Source: GCA-2683825 sp965662355 (lineage in GTDB: Bacteria; Planctomycetota; UBA1135; GCA-002686595). From it: a stretch of 40,444 nt of DNA. Numbering within the stretch: the first letter of the stretch is position 1; each line of letters opens with the position of its first letter. Both the position numbers and the translations under genes were made by a program. The notes under the pieces were generated by a model. It made no database searches. It saw only the letters and a list, made by a program, of their open reading frames with translations, and had not been told where the DNA came from. Location: the NCBI GenBank assembly GCA_965662355.1, contig CBFIHP010000032.1:1-40444 (forward strand). Reading direction: 5' to 3'. Shown here in pieces: positions 27,201 to 35,321 of the stretch.

Positions 27201-27406
27201 TGGATGCCAGCACCCTGGATCCCTACGGCAACTTCTGGGACGGCACACTCGGAGTCAACTTCCTGAACGGCGAGTCCGGTTGGACGGATGAGTTCTCGGA
27301 CATCGATGGTGCGCGCTATATCCAGCTGCGTATCTCGTTCAAGAACAACATTTCCACGCGTGTCTCGCCGACCATTACTTCGTTGGGCTTGCCTTTCCAG
27401 AACTAA
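24221..27406 (+). CDS. Large exported lipoprotein with Ig-like domains
   Basis: A 1061-residue exported protein. The signal peptide core is GLALFLGCLTAAFCAGC, with C36 the likely lipid anchor; the lipobox is not perfect. The mature protein is beta-rich and contains at least one bacterial Ig-like (SbsA N-terminal type) domain at about residues 460-580: VVRFSEAMDTASMSSFDNF, later YHVRLRGVTDLAGNPLTSEL. The rest is not recognised, but the even spread of short beta segments and glycine/proline turns suggests a modular surface protein. I chose ATG 24221 because upstream residues in the frame (from 24074) would bury the signal peptide. The RtcB coding sequence starts within about 13 bases of its stop, so the two are probably cotranscribed. 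Confidence 0.82.
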   Translation: MQHKQISCRLLSQPCGALRGLALFLGCLTAAFCAGCGHSGEGGATAQNPGDFESNPTTGKLYIVDENQSGEALDFSLVEVLWGRLVDVHQLMDDSGVIPQVTDPAPLFTDFVINETIVSTLDEYVLETNPITHRMRLVVLARRDSTDAMEALKFDTLLRATQDSFPVIEPKSDLFSEPGPFSIVARNACLILRFNDLINDDATAVASLVDNVRVLAGQPPISLQATRIFFDPNHGATVGGQFHSTRVLVDASISTSELPGAQPNLLGFPARSTSSERPNVSIRIPTRTNFGVGQFRILRNLVGNSIDPNLNEPVDFLSLTEDVVRGMRSGNRVDLNNGFLADSSRPDLLGTFAVNFDTVSADPMGTAGLDFVADISFQSACEAQPQLRDILVVNTVSLEVVELGGMPMGGVVTGVKCRAAAPVGAGITLTGLGQMWTRFDPAFVGGGTTEECWVSFTPTPAALPSTQVLSQADIVVRFSEAMDTASMSSFDNFMVVRGVGPMNENPPDPLDLIVGVVVPGADLDVFSLDPTLALDHVNLFAETYHVRLRGVTDLAGNPLTSELPFTNFQLEPTSATLRTGGISLRFPADNDELDDPAPDFRGQVLSVVGEDTLQGRPPIVRTEEIHPNHPVTSQMLSSPDAFAPTGQPFNPLGVRMQKLWRYVDLGFSLLDESKYDIDIIGMSWAAATGGLMSEFYESFEMRLAHSKYQPDEGSALLGTQPNPTLNTGLGASDPAGPFSDNVFVDPDSPQMIVHSRNLGYSINSLHASLSPNGQTLVPYPLDPLAGGDVIPPETFTWRNTAALGVADPIGVGIPLSIEADLGIAGFSPLPPHPPLSGGGIRRQGNVPTIGLPLLIEIWTFPTTTALGLTRSNVGLPLGFPGPAPATVPGYRTISSGFTDGAGFRQEVNPDLSPVPTGEPGVSAPTDNLVYFGAIDTIAKWSRIHSVWIDAGAASNWLLPIVSPLPSEQPPGTEVRIEVRGSFGFFNPLSEAASLDASTLDPYGNFWDGTLGVNFLNGESGWTDEFSDIDGARYIQLRISFKNNISTRVSPTITSLGLPFQN

Positions 27407-27469
27407 GGGTTCGCCAGGCTGACCAACCATCTCGAATACAAGGCTGAGGGAGCCCTGATCAAGGCCTGG

Positions 27470-28636
27470 GTGCGCGGGGTTCCTGTGGACGAGGGCGCCC
27501 TGACTCAGTTGCGGAACGTGGCCAAGTTGCCCTTCATCTATCGTTGGGTGGCGGCTATGCCCGATGTGCACTGGGGTATCGGCGCCACCGTGGGTTCGGT
27601 CATTCCCACCCACAAGGCGATCATCCCCGCGGCGGTCGGTGTCGATATCGGGTGCGGGATGATGGCCGTGCGTACGACCCTTGCGGCGGAGGATCTTCCC
27701 GACGACCTCAAGGGCATTCGTAGCGACATCGAGCGCGCGGTACCGCACGGCATGAGCATGCGTAGTCGTCGCGACAAGGGCTCCTGGGACAGTCCGCCCG
27801 CGGCCGCGGAGAACGTGTGGAAACGAATGCGCTCAGGCTACCACCAGATCACGGAACGCTTCCCGAGCATCGATCGTGGAAAGCACGTACAGCAACTCGG
27901 AACCCTCGGTGGGGGGAACCACTTCATCGAGGTCTGTCTCGACGAGGACGGGCGCGTGTGGGTGATGTTGCACTCGGGTTCCCGTGGAGTTGGAAACCGC
28001 ATCGGTCGGTTCTTTATCGAGCGTGCCAAGAAGGACATGCAGGAGCAGTTGGGCGACTTGCCGGACAAGGACCTCGCGTACTTCTCCGAAGGCAGCGAGC
28101 ACTTCGACGACTATGTCTTCGCGGTCGAGTGGGCCCAGGCGTATGCGCTCAAGAATCGCGAGCTGATGATGCAAGCCGTGCTCGAGGCGTTGCGCAAGAA
28201 CAAGGGCTTGCCGAGGTTCAAGGCCGACGAGTTGGTCGTGAACTGCCACCACAACTACGTCCAGCGCGAAGAGCACTACGGCGAGAACGTCTTCGTGACC
28301 CGCAAGGGCGCCGTGAGCGCGCGCGAGGGCCAGCTGGGCATCATCCCCGGATCGATGGGGGCGCGTTCGTTCATCGTGCGCGGAAAAGGAAACCCCGAGA
28401 GCTTCCACAGCTGCAGCCACGGGGCGGGGCGTGTCATGTCACGTACCCAGGCCAAGAAGCAGTACACGATCGAGGACCACATCGCCGCGACGGAGGGTAT
28501 CGAGTGTCGCAAAGACTCCGGAGTCATCGACGAGACGCCCATGGCCTACAAACCCATCGAGCAGGTGATGGCGGCTCAGAGCGACCTGGTCGACATTGTG
28601 CACACGCTGCGCCAGGTCGTCTGCGTCAAGGGCTGA
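27470..28636 (+). CDS. rtcB: RtcB-family RNA ligase
   Basis: An RtcB enzyme joins RNA 2',3'-cyclic phosphate (or 3'-phosphate) ends to 5'-OH ends using GTP and Mn2+. It serves in RNA repair. With GTG 27470 the product is 388 residues. The metal and guanylylation residues are visible: D59 and C62 in VGVDIGCGMM, the NH pair in LGGGNHFIEV, His in LHSGSRG, HH in VNCHHNYV, and H317 in HSCSHGAGRVMSR. The numbering is 16 residues short of E. coli RtcB, and homologous sequence continues upstream in frame to 27419 (LTNHLEYKAEGALIKAWV). The true start may therefore be a CTG at 27419. No RtcA or archease gene is present. The gene follows the Ig-like lipoprotein closely. Confidence 0.9.
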   Translation: MRGVPVDEGALTQLRNVAKLPFIYRWVAAMPDVHWGIGATVGSVIPTHKAIIPAAVGVDIGCGMMAVRTTLAAEDLPDDLKGIRSDIERAVPHGMSMRSRRDKGSWDSPPAAAENVWKRMRSGYHQITERFPSIDRGKHVQQLGTLGGGNHFIEVCLDEDGRVWVMLHSGSRGVGNRIGRFFIERAKKDMQEQLGDLPDKDLAYFSEGSEHFDDYVFAVEWAQAYALKNRELMMQAVLEALRKNKGLPRFKADELVVNCHHNYVQREEHYGENVFVTRKGAVSAREGQLGIIPGSMGARSFIVRGKGNPESFHSCSHGAGRVMSRTQAKKQYTIEDHIAATEGIECRKDSGVIDETPMAYKPIEQVMAAQSDLVDIVHTLRQVVCVKG

Positions 28637-28652
28637 GGCCGCCCTGTCCGCT

Positions 28653-30485
28653 CTACTGTGTGCCGCCAACCAGGCGCAGCTTCGAAAACAAAGCCCGCGC
28701 CCGATCCACCTGCAACGTCAACAGCTCCGGCGAACGCGCAAGATCCACGAAGTGCACCTTCGCGTCCTTGATCCCCTGCGGTTCCTTTGCAAATTGAAAC
28801 GAGAGGCGTAGGTCCTTCCAGGTCACGTGGAAGTGCATTACCTGCTGCGTTTCGACCTCTTCGAGGATCCGCAGCGGGTTCTCGACGACTTGCCAATCCC
28901 CGCTGAAGAGGTCGCGATCCATGCGGCGCAGCTGCATTCCCAGGCGCTGGCCGAGCGTCACGATCCCGAAACCGGCTGCCTCGCCTTCCGCCGTCTCGAA
29001 GCGCAAGAGCGCCCCGCGCCCGGCGTCCTGGGTGAGATCGGCGCGGCTATCGATTGCGTTCAGGAGCAGGGCCCCTTCCAGGCGCCAGGTGCCGGGGGGT
29101 AGATCGCACGAGACGTGCCCGGATGCGCGCGAGAAGCGCCCCTGGAGGGTCTCTTCACCGGCTGCGAAGAAGCCTTGCCCAGCGCTGGGTGCGCTGAGTT
29201 TCGCGCGGATCCAGCGCGGCAGGTAGCCCGCTTCGACGTGCAAGAGCGGATCGATCGCGCCGGGGTTGAGGGCCGTGCGCTTCAGGCGTGGAGCGTAGGT
29301 CGGTTCGATGTGGACGTTGACGAGGTCGCGGGCGCGGTGCTCGCCGTCGGTGACCGTCAATTCGAGTACGGCTTCGATGGCGCGACTTCCCTCGGGCAGC
29401 TTGGGTGCGGTGAACACGGGCGTCAGTGTGTTGGCTTCGTTCAACTGTACCCGCACGGTGCCGGAGGCCTGACGCCACATGTACTCCAGGTCAAGGCCTT
29501 CGGGGTGCGAGGCACGGCCCATGAGACGTACACGCTCGCCCTCCTTTACGCGCATGTCGTCGCCGGCTTCGGCGACCGGCACACCCTCGTCCGCGACAAC
29601 CGTAACCACGACGCGTTCGGTCTTCGAGAAGTTGGCGCCGTCGCTGGCGGTGACATCGAAAGTCAACGTATAGGAGTCGACCTCGCTCGGGCAGGTTGGG
29701 GCAACGAAAGAGGGTGTCGGTCCCGTCTCGTCCGTCAACTGAAGAGCGGGTGCTCCGGTACGCAACGACCATACGTATACCAGTGGAGCGCCTTCGGGGT
29801 CGACGCCCTTCGCCTCGAGTTGCACGCTCTCGTGCTCCCGGACGATCACGTCGGCCTCGACGAAGAGCGACGGTGCCGAGTCGACCGGATCGACGACGAC
29901 GGTGACCTCGTCGATGGCCGCGAGATTGGCATCATCGGAAACCGCGAACTCGAAACGAAGATAGGTGCGTGCGCTGACCTGCGGGGCATGGAAACTTGCA
30001 TCGGGCTCGTCCGTTCCGGCGAGCGTGACGCGCGGCCCTGCGGTTTGTCTCCAGGCGTAGTTGACCCGGTGTTGCTCGGGGTCCGTTCCGACGCCCATGA
30101 GCGTCACCATTTCGCCTTCTCCGGTGAAGATCGTCTCGCCGGCTTCCGATAGGGGCGCGTCGTTCTCGGCGATGACGTAGACGCCGAAGGTGCGCGAAAC
30201 GGCGGCACCCTTCTCGTCACTGAGTCGGGCGAAGACCATGCGGTAGTTCTCGCGCGATTGCGGTGCGATGAACCAGGCCTCGGCGGTATCGGCCTGGAGG
30301 ATCTCGACGGAGGGCCCGGACTCCTGGATCCAGCGGTAGCTCTTGTCGTCTTCGGTATCGGAGGGAAACCGGAGGGCAACGCGCGTGCCCTCGCGCACAT
30401 GCTCCCGTGGCAGGATCAACGCGCACCCGTTGAGTGCGGCGAGGGTGAGAGCGAAAAGGACGTGGGAGAGGCTCCGCTGGGGCAT
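28653..30485 (-). CDS. Lipoprotein with four PKD/REJ-like domains
   Basis: A 610-residue exported protein with a clear lipobox (LTLAALNGC, C21). Four consecutive Ig-like repeats of the PKD/REJ type cover about residues 30-405. Each has the core pattern Y-x-W-x-Q/L-x-x-G-P-x-V-x-L followed by F-x-A-P: YRWIQESGPSVEIL, YAWRQTAGPRVTLAG, YVWSLRTGAPALQL and YMWRQASGTVRVQL. The last 190 residues form a different domain. It resembles the jelly-roll or concanavalin-like folds often found at the ends of such proteins (GYLPRWIRAKLSAP, later HVTWKDLRLSFQFA). Such proteins usually act as surface adhesins or polymer binders. It converges with rtcB, 16 bases between the stops. It diverges from the PVC dehydrogenase. 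Confidence 0.82.
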   Translation of the reverse strand: MPQRSLSHVLFALTLAALNGCALILPREHVREGTRVALRFPSDTEDDKSYRWIQESGPSVEILQADTAEAWFIAPQSRENYRMVFARLSDEKGAAVSRTFGVYVIAENDAPLSEAGETIFTGEGEMVTLMGVGTDPEQHRVNYAWRQTAGPRVTLAGTDEPDASFHAPQVSARTYLRFEFAVSDDANLAAIDEVTVVVDPVDSAPSLFVEADVIVREHESVQLEAKGVDPEGAPLVYVWSLRTGAPALQLTDETGPTPSFVAPTCPSEVDSYTLTFDVTASDGANFSKTERVVVTVVADEGVPVAEAGDDMRVKEGERVRLMGRASHPEGLDLEYMWRQASGTVRVQLNEANTLTPVFTAPKLPEGSRAIEAVLELTVTDGEHRARDLVNVHIEPTYAPRLKRTALNPGAIDPLLHVEAGYLPRWIRAKLSAPSAGQGFFAAGEETLQGRFSRASGHVSCDLPPGTWRLEGALLLNAIDSRADLTQDAGRGALLRFETAEGEAAGFGIVTLGQRLGMQLRRMDRDLFSGDWQVVENPLRILEEVETQQVMHFHVTWKDLRLSFQFAKEPQGIKDAKVHFVDLARSPELLTLQVDRARALFSKLRLVGGTQ

Positions 30486-30587
30486 GGATCGGGACCGGAG
30501 GGTCAGCTCAGAGTTTCCGCTCCCGGCCGCGAGATTGCCACCGCAATTGGAACTTCCCGGCTGTTGAGCCGCACGTTATGGTCCCCC

Positions 30588-33152
30588 GTGATCTATCCGC
30601 GCTACCCTTGCGCCGTCTTGCACGCAGCCTTCTTTGCGTGCGTTCTCGACTCGGGCGCGCAGCCCCATGCCTCTCCCATGCTGGCGCAGGCAGGTGACCA
30701 GCCGGGGGAAGTCCAGGCCGGGCTCCCAGAGGATCTGGAGGTTCCCGCGGCACCCGTCTTGTCTCCCGACGAGGCCCTTGCGAGCTTCCGCGTCCGTACG
30801 GGTCTGCGTGTCGAGCTGGTCGCGTCCGAGCCCTTGGTCGTCGATCCGGTGGTGGCCACGTTCGATGGGGAGGGACGTTTGTGGGTGTGCGAGATGCGCG
30901 GCTACATGCCGAACGTCGACGGGGAGGGTGAACGGACGCCGAACGGGGTGATCGCGGTGCTCGAGGACACCGACGGCGACGGGCGCATGGATCGGCGCAC
31001 GAGCTTTCTTGACGAACTCGTCCTGCCCCGGGCGGTCTTTCCCTGCGAGGATGGCGCGCTCGTCATCGTGCCGCCCAGGCTCCTTTTTGCACGCGACACC
31101 GACGGCGATGGTCGTGCCGACGAGATCGAGACCATCGCGGATGGCATGGGTGGTATCCACAGCCCCGAGCACGCGCAGAACGGGATCGTCTACACGCACC
31201 GTAACTGGTACCGCCTCGCGAACGCCTCGTTCGAGTTTCGGCGCGTGGAGGGGGATTGGATCCAGCGCCGCACTGCGGGAGGTGGTCAGTGGGGACTCGC
31301 CCAGGACGATTTCGGGCGCATGTTCTTCGACACGAACCCCGATCCCTTGCGCGGTGATCTGTTTCCGTCGCACTACGCGGTGCGCAATCCGAACCACGGT
31401 CGCGCGGCGGGAGTGAACACGCGCTTCGCCCACGATCTGGAGCTCTTTCCCATTCGCATGAACCCGGGTGTGAATCGCGGCTATCACGCAGGGCTCCTGC
31501 GCGAGGATTTCACGCTCTCGAAGTTCACAGCCGCGTGCAGCCCTTTGATCTATCGCGGCGCGCGCTTGCCGCAGGAGTTCAGGGGTGATGCTTTCGTGTG
31601 CGAGCCCGCTGGGAATCTGATCAAGCGCTTCGACTTCCAATCCGATGGGCTCGCCTTGCGGGCCGAGCCCGTGGACGCGGGCGGCGAGTTCTTCGCCTCG
31701 AGCGACGAGCGCTTCCGACCCGTGCACATGATGAACGGACCGGACGGGGGGCTCTATGTCGTCGACATGTACCGCGGCATCATCCAGCACAGGGTTTTCG
31801 TCACGAGCTTCCTGCGCAAGCAGATCCTCCAACGCGGCCTCGACAAGCCCGTGGGGTTGGGCCGCATCTGGCGCGTCGTGCCGGAGGTGATTGGCGACGA
31901 AGCGCAGCTCTCGTACGCGCCTCTGTCGGGCTTCTCCTGGTCCGATCTGGTTGCCCAGCTCGGCTCGCCCAACGGCTGGAAGCGCGACGTGGCCCAGAGA
32001 ACCATCGTCGAGGAGGGGCGTGGCGATCGGGATGCCATCGAGCTCCTACGCGAGGCCGTTCGAGAGGCCTCCGCAGCTCAGGGGCGCCGGCACGCGCTCT
32101 GGGCACTGGGTGGGATTGGGGCTCTGGATCGAGAGACCGCGCTCGCGTCCCTGGGTGATGCGGAAGAGCTCGTGCGTATCGCGGGCGTGCAACTCTGCGA
32201 GGCCTTTCTGCACGACGAGGAGATTCTCGAGCACGTCTTTCTCCTCGGCCTCTCGGCCGCGCCCAGGAGCCGCATGCGCCACCAGGTTCTGCTCTCTCTT
32301 GGAGAGGGCCGTGGCGCCGCTCGCGACATCGCGATGATCGAACTCCTCACGCGCCATGCGGACAGCACCGAGGAACGTCAGGCAGCCTTGTCGGGCCTGC
32401 AGGGGAACGAGATAGCGATTCTCGAGGACCTGCTCGGGCAACAGTACTGGCGCATCGAATATCCCGGCCGAGCGCAGTTTCTCAAGCTGCTGTCTCGGGC
32501 TGTCGTGAACGAGCGCAAAGCAGATCGGCTCGAGACGCTCTTCGATATCTCGACTCGGGCCCGTGCCTGGCAAGCGGCGGCTCTGATCGAAGGCGTCGCG
32601 GCGGCGTGTCCCAGGACGCCACAGGGAGAACCCGGGCCGTTGGTTCTCGTTCAGGAACCGAAGGCATACCGCCGGATGGAGATGCGCTCGGACCTCTCGG
32701 TCCTGGCTTCGCGTCTTGTCTGGCCGGGCAAGCCCGGGTACATCGAGCAGGAACCGATCCGTCCTTTGCTCGCTGCAGAGCAGCGTCTCTTCGAGCGCGG
32801 CCAGGTGCTCTACACGGAGACCTGCGTGCAGTGCCACCAATCCTCTGGCCGCGGCGAACCAGGCAAGGCCCCGACCCTGCGACAGACCCGTTTCGTCCTT
32901 GGCGACCCCGAGCGCTTGATGAAGATCCTCATGCATGGGCTGGTCGGTCCCATGCAGGTCGGCGGCCAAAACTGGGACGCCGAGATGCCCGCCTTCGTGG
33001 CCAAGGACGAGGATCTAGCCGCCGTGGCCACTTTCTTGCGCCGCGAGTGGGGCCACGGAGTCGACCCCGTGACCCCGGAGCTGGTACGCAAGGTTCGCGA
33101 GGACAACCGGGGACGGATCCAACCCTGGCGCAGCGAAGAGCTGGGAGATTAG
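30588..33152 (+). CDS. PVC-type membrane-bound dehydrogenase with C-terminal cytochrome c
   Basis: An 854-residue exported protein of the family found in Planctomycetes and Verrucomicrobia (TIGR02604/TIGR02603-like). GTG 30588 begins a signal peptide-like segment (VLHAAFFACVLDSG). Residues about 60-440 form a beta-propeller with the family opening GLRVELVASEPLVVDPVVAT and two calcium-like loops (DTDGDGRMD, DTDGDGRADE). A HEAT-like helical region follows, about 465-720. The C-terminal haem domain has C746-V-Q-C749-H750, with M800 (AEMPAF) as the likely axial ligand. The substrate is unknown; sugar oxidation is often proposed. A TTG at 30564 is another possible start; the frame is open from 30258 but overlaps the divergent gene. 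Confidence 0.85.
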   Translation: MIYPRYPCAVLHAAFFACVLDSGAQPHASPMLAQAGDQPGEVQAGLPEDLEVPAAPVLSPDEALASFRVRTGLRVELVASEPLVVDPVVATFDGEGRLWVCEMRGYMPNVDGEGERTPNGVIAVLEDTDGDGRMDRRTSFLDELVLPRAVFPCEDGALVIVPPRLLFARDTDGDGRADEIETIADGMGGIHSPEHAQNGIVYTHRNWYRLANASFEFRRVEGDWIQRRTAGGGQWGLAQDDFGRMFFDTNPDPLRGDLFPSHYAVRNPNHGRAAGVNTRFAHDLELFPIRMNPGVNRGYHAGLLREDFTLSKFTAACSPLIYRGARLPQEFRGDAFVCEPAGNLIKRFDFQSDGLALRAEPVDAGGEFFASSDERFRPVHMMNGPDGGLYVVDMYRGIIQHRVFVTSFLRKQILQRGLDKPVGLGRIWRVVPEVIGDEAQLSYAPLSGFSWSDLVAQLGSPNGWKRDVAQRTIVEEGRGDRDAIELLREAVREASAAQGRRHALWALGGIGALDRETALASLGDAEELVRIAGVQLCEAFLHDEEILEHVFLLGLSAAPRSRMRHQVLLSLGEGRGAARDIAMIELLTRHADSTEERQAALSGLQGNEIAILEDLLGQQYWRIEYPGRAQFLKLLSRAVVNERKADRLETLFDISTRARAWQAAALIEGVAAACPRTPQGEPGPLVLVQEPKAYRRMEMRSDLSVLASRLVWPGKPGYIEQEPIRPLLAAEQRLFERGQVLYTETCVQCHQSSGRGEPGKAPTLRQTRFVLGDPERLMKILMHGLVGPMQVGGQNWDAEMPAFVAKDEDLAAVATFLRREWGHGVDPVTPELVRKVREDNRGRIQPWRSEELGD

Positions 33153-33162
33153 TGGATTGTTT

Positions 33163-33312
33163 CTATGCCCAATCGGCCACGCCCTGGCGTTGGCGGTTCA
33201 CACGTAGCGAGAGCACGTCCGGGCGCGCGTAGTGTCCCGAGGGATCGAAGTTCTGGCGCTCCTCGTACACGCGTTTCAGATCCAGCTCCGCGGACAAGAG
33301 TCCTTCCTCGCC
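33163..33312 (-). pseudogene. C-terminal remnant of a nitrilase-superfamily hydrolase
   Basis: On the minus strand a frame of about 50 codons reads GEEGLLSAELDLKRVYEE, then NFDPSGHYARPDVLSLRV, and stops at 33163. This is the C-terminal signature of carbon-nitrogen hydrolases, especially bacterial nitrilases (EEGLL-x-A-E-[IL]-D-L, then FD-x-x-GHY-[SA]-RPDV). The catalytic Glu, Lys and Cys, which lie far upstream in intact enzymes, are absent. The frame continues to an ATG at 33417, but those residues do not resemble nitrilase and overlap the PilZ gene. It is best read as a fragment left by deletion. The rest of the 224-base gap 33153-33376 holds nothing else I can identify. Confidence 0.6.
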
Positions 33313-33376
33313 AATGAGCAAAACGAGCGTACCCGCGCGGGAGCCAGCTTCCAGAGCTCCTGGGCCCCCAGGCAAT

Positions 33377-34072
33377 CTAGGAAGCCTGTCGCAAACCCTC
33401 GCCACCGAGGTAGCCATCGAGGCGGGCGATGCTCTCTACACCGCGGTCGACGGACTGGCGGAACTCGATGCCATAGTGGGCTCGCTGATCGACGAGTCGT
33501 CGGTAGACGACACGGCCGGCGATCTTGACGGGGGCCTGGTCGTCCTCGAGATCGATGGTGAGCTCGACGTCGTCCAGCTCCAACAGGGTGCGGTCGATCC
33601 AGGGCTCGCCGTGGAGCGCGACACCCTCGAGCGTAATGTCGTGGACGGTGACCGCTACGTCGCTGGTTCTTCCCGCTGCGCGCAGGGTGGCGTGCACATC
33701 CGTTTCGGCACGCTGGCGTTCGAATCGGCGTCGCTCCTCGTTGTGGGAATCGTGGCCGGTAGCCAAAAGGAGTTCGTAGCGTCGCACCTGTTTGTTCTCC
33801 GTGCGGAAGAGAACCCGCGCGCGGGTATCACCGGTACGATTCTTTGGTCCGGGGAAGTTGATCGTGACCATCTCGCCGAGGGCGTAGAGCGGTGCCTCGT
33901 CGAGTCCAAATTCCAGGAGCATGCGCGTCTCGGGTTCGTGCTGGATGCGCTCCCGGACGACGCCTACGTGGGAGACCCCGTTTTCGTGCATGACGCGGGC
34001 GAAGTCTCGCGCTGTCGGGTCCGTGTTGGGGCGAGACGTGGGACTCGGGTGGGGGAGGCTGTGTAGGGACAT
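33377..34072 (-). CDS. PilZ domain protein (cyclic-di-GMP receptor candidate)
   Basis: A 231-residue soluble protein. The N-terminal 105 residues form a beta-rich domain like the YcgR N-domain (LLEFGLDEAPLYALGEMVTI). The PilZ domain begins at RRRFERQRAETDVHATLRA, which holds the RxxxR nucleotide-binding motif. It continues with VHDITLEGVALHGE, the [DN]xSxxG motif with Thr in place of Ser. The last part is DLEDDQAPVKIAGRVVYRR, the usual final strands. PilZ proteins bind cyclic di-GMP and control motility, polysaccharide export or cellulose synthesis. It lies just upstream of, and divergent from, the second glycan block, so control of surface polysaccharide by cyclic di-GMP is plausible but inferred. 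No good Shine-Dalgarno precedes the ATG at 34072. Confidence 0.78.
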   Translation of the reverse strand: MSLHSLPHPSPTSRPNTDPTARDFARVMHENGVSHVGVVRERIQHEPETRMLLEFGLDEAPLYALGEMVTINFPGPKNRTGDTRARVLFRTENKQVRRYELLLATGHDSHNEERRRFERQRAETDVHATLRAAGRTSDVAVTVHDITLEGVALHGEPWIDRTLLELDDVELTIDLEDDQAPVKIAGRVVYRRLVDQRAHYGIEFRQSVDRGVESIARLDGYLGGEGLRQAS

Positions 34073-34198
34073 CGGGAAGGGGTCGGCTTGGCCTCTGGGC
34101 TCGCGGAACGTGGGTGCCCGCGTTTGCTCCCCATGGATCGGCAGCGGCTATCGCGATCTGAAGCTCGACTCCTGGAAGGCGTTTCCTAGGATCCTCCC

Positions 34199-35296
34199 GT
34201 GCCGACGCCCCCTCAGGAACCCTCCACTCCCAGGCCGCTAGGGGGCATCAGCGCCGTGGTCTGCAACTACGAGGGCGAGCGGTATCTGGAGGAATGCCTG
34301 CGCTCGATCGAGGCCCAGGAAGGCGTTGACGAGATCCTTCTCGTCGATGACGCCTCCAGCGATGGGAGCCTGTCCCTCGTGCGCGAGCGCTTTCCCGAGG
34401 TGAAGATCCTCGCCCTCGCGGAAAACGCCGGCCCCTGTGTGGTGCGCAACGCAGGGATGCGCGCGGCGAAGCACCGCTTCGTGTTGGCTGTCGACAACGA
34501 TGCGGTGTTGCGACCGAACGTCGCCCGGCTCCTGCGCGAAGCGCTCGAAGAGCGGCCGAAGTGCGCGGTCGCCATGGTGCGCAGCGTCATCTACGAGACG
34601 CCCGAGATCATCCACTACGACAGCGGCGAGTTTCACTACGTGGGCCTGCTGGCCCTGCGCAACTTCTACCGCCCCCTCGCGGAAGCGCCTCCGCCGATGG
34701 TTCGCGAGACCAGTGCCTTGATCGGCATCACGGCCCTCGTCGATCGCGACATGGTCCTGGATGCGGGAGGCTACGACGAGGCGTTTTTCTATCTGGCCGA
34801 GGATTACGAGCTTTCCTATCGCCTGCGCGCCCTGGGCTGGGGCCTGGTCTCGGTCGAGCAAGCGCTCGTCTTGCACCGCGGTGGAACGGCTGGCCTTTCC
34901 TTTCGCGGAGGAGGCTATCCCGAGAAGCGCGCCTATCTTCACGCGCGTAACCGGCTGTGGATTCTTCTGAAGTGTTATCGCTGGCGGACCCTCTTTCTGG
35001 CCCTGCCAGGGCTTCTCGTCTACGAGTGTGTCTGGTTGGCCTTCGTGTTGAAGGAGGGCCACCTCAGGGCCTCCATGGCGGGCAAGTTGGCGGCCTTGCG
35101 TGCCCTGGGCCGGACCCTCGAAAAGCGCCGCGAGCTGCAGACCCGACGCTGCGTGCCCGACCGCGCGCTTCTCGTCGGCGGGCCCCTGACCTTTTCGCCC
35201 TCGCTGATGGGCTCGGCGTGGGCGCGGGCCTGCGCCCGCGTGCTCGACGGCTGCCTGCGCGCGTGGTGGCTGCTCGCGCGTCCTTTTGCCGGGTGA
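34199..35296 (+). CDS. Family 2 glycosyltransferase
   Basis: A GT2 enzyme of 365 residues starting at GTG 34199. The sugar-nucleotide region has AVVCNYEGERYLEECLRSIE and LVDDASSDGS. The metal segment is AVDNDAVLRP, a true DxD-type motif (DND). The acceptor motif is LAEDYELSYRLRALG. A hydrophobic pair of segments at about residues 262-285 (TLFLALPGLLVYECVWLAFV) suggests membrane association at the cytoplasmic face. It opens the second glycan block, 126 bases from the divergent PilZ gene; that gap should hold promoters for both but I see no convincing box. Like the GT2 at 15478 it is probably used for lipid-linked glycan assembly. The sugar cannot be assigned. Confidence 0.86.
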   Translation: MPTPPQEPSTPRPLGGISAVVCNYEGERYLEECLRSIEAQEGVDEILLVDDASSDGSLSLVRERFPEVKILALAENAGPCVVRNAGMRAAKHRFVLAVDNDAVLRPNVARLLREALEERPKCAVAMVRSVIYETPEIIHYDSGEFHYVGLLALRNFYRPLAEAPPPMVRETSALIGITALVDRDMVLDAGGYDEAFFYLAEDYELSYRLRALGWGLVSVEQALVLHRGGTAGLSFRGGGYPEKRAYLHARNRLWILLKCYRWRTLFLALPGLLVYECVWLAFVLKEGHLRASMAGKLAALRALGRTLEKRRELQTRRCVPDRALLVGGPLTFSPSLMGSAWARACARVLDGCLRAWWLLARPFAG

Positions 35297-35321
35297 AGGT
35301 TCCGGATACCGTACCTTCGCT

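Noticed and set aside
30576..31832. A 418-codon open frame on the minus strand
   Set aside because: It is antisense to the dehydrogenase propeller, which has conserved family motifs. The frame shows no domain or credible start context.
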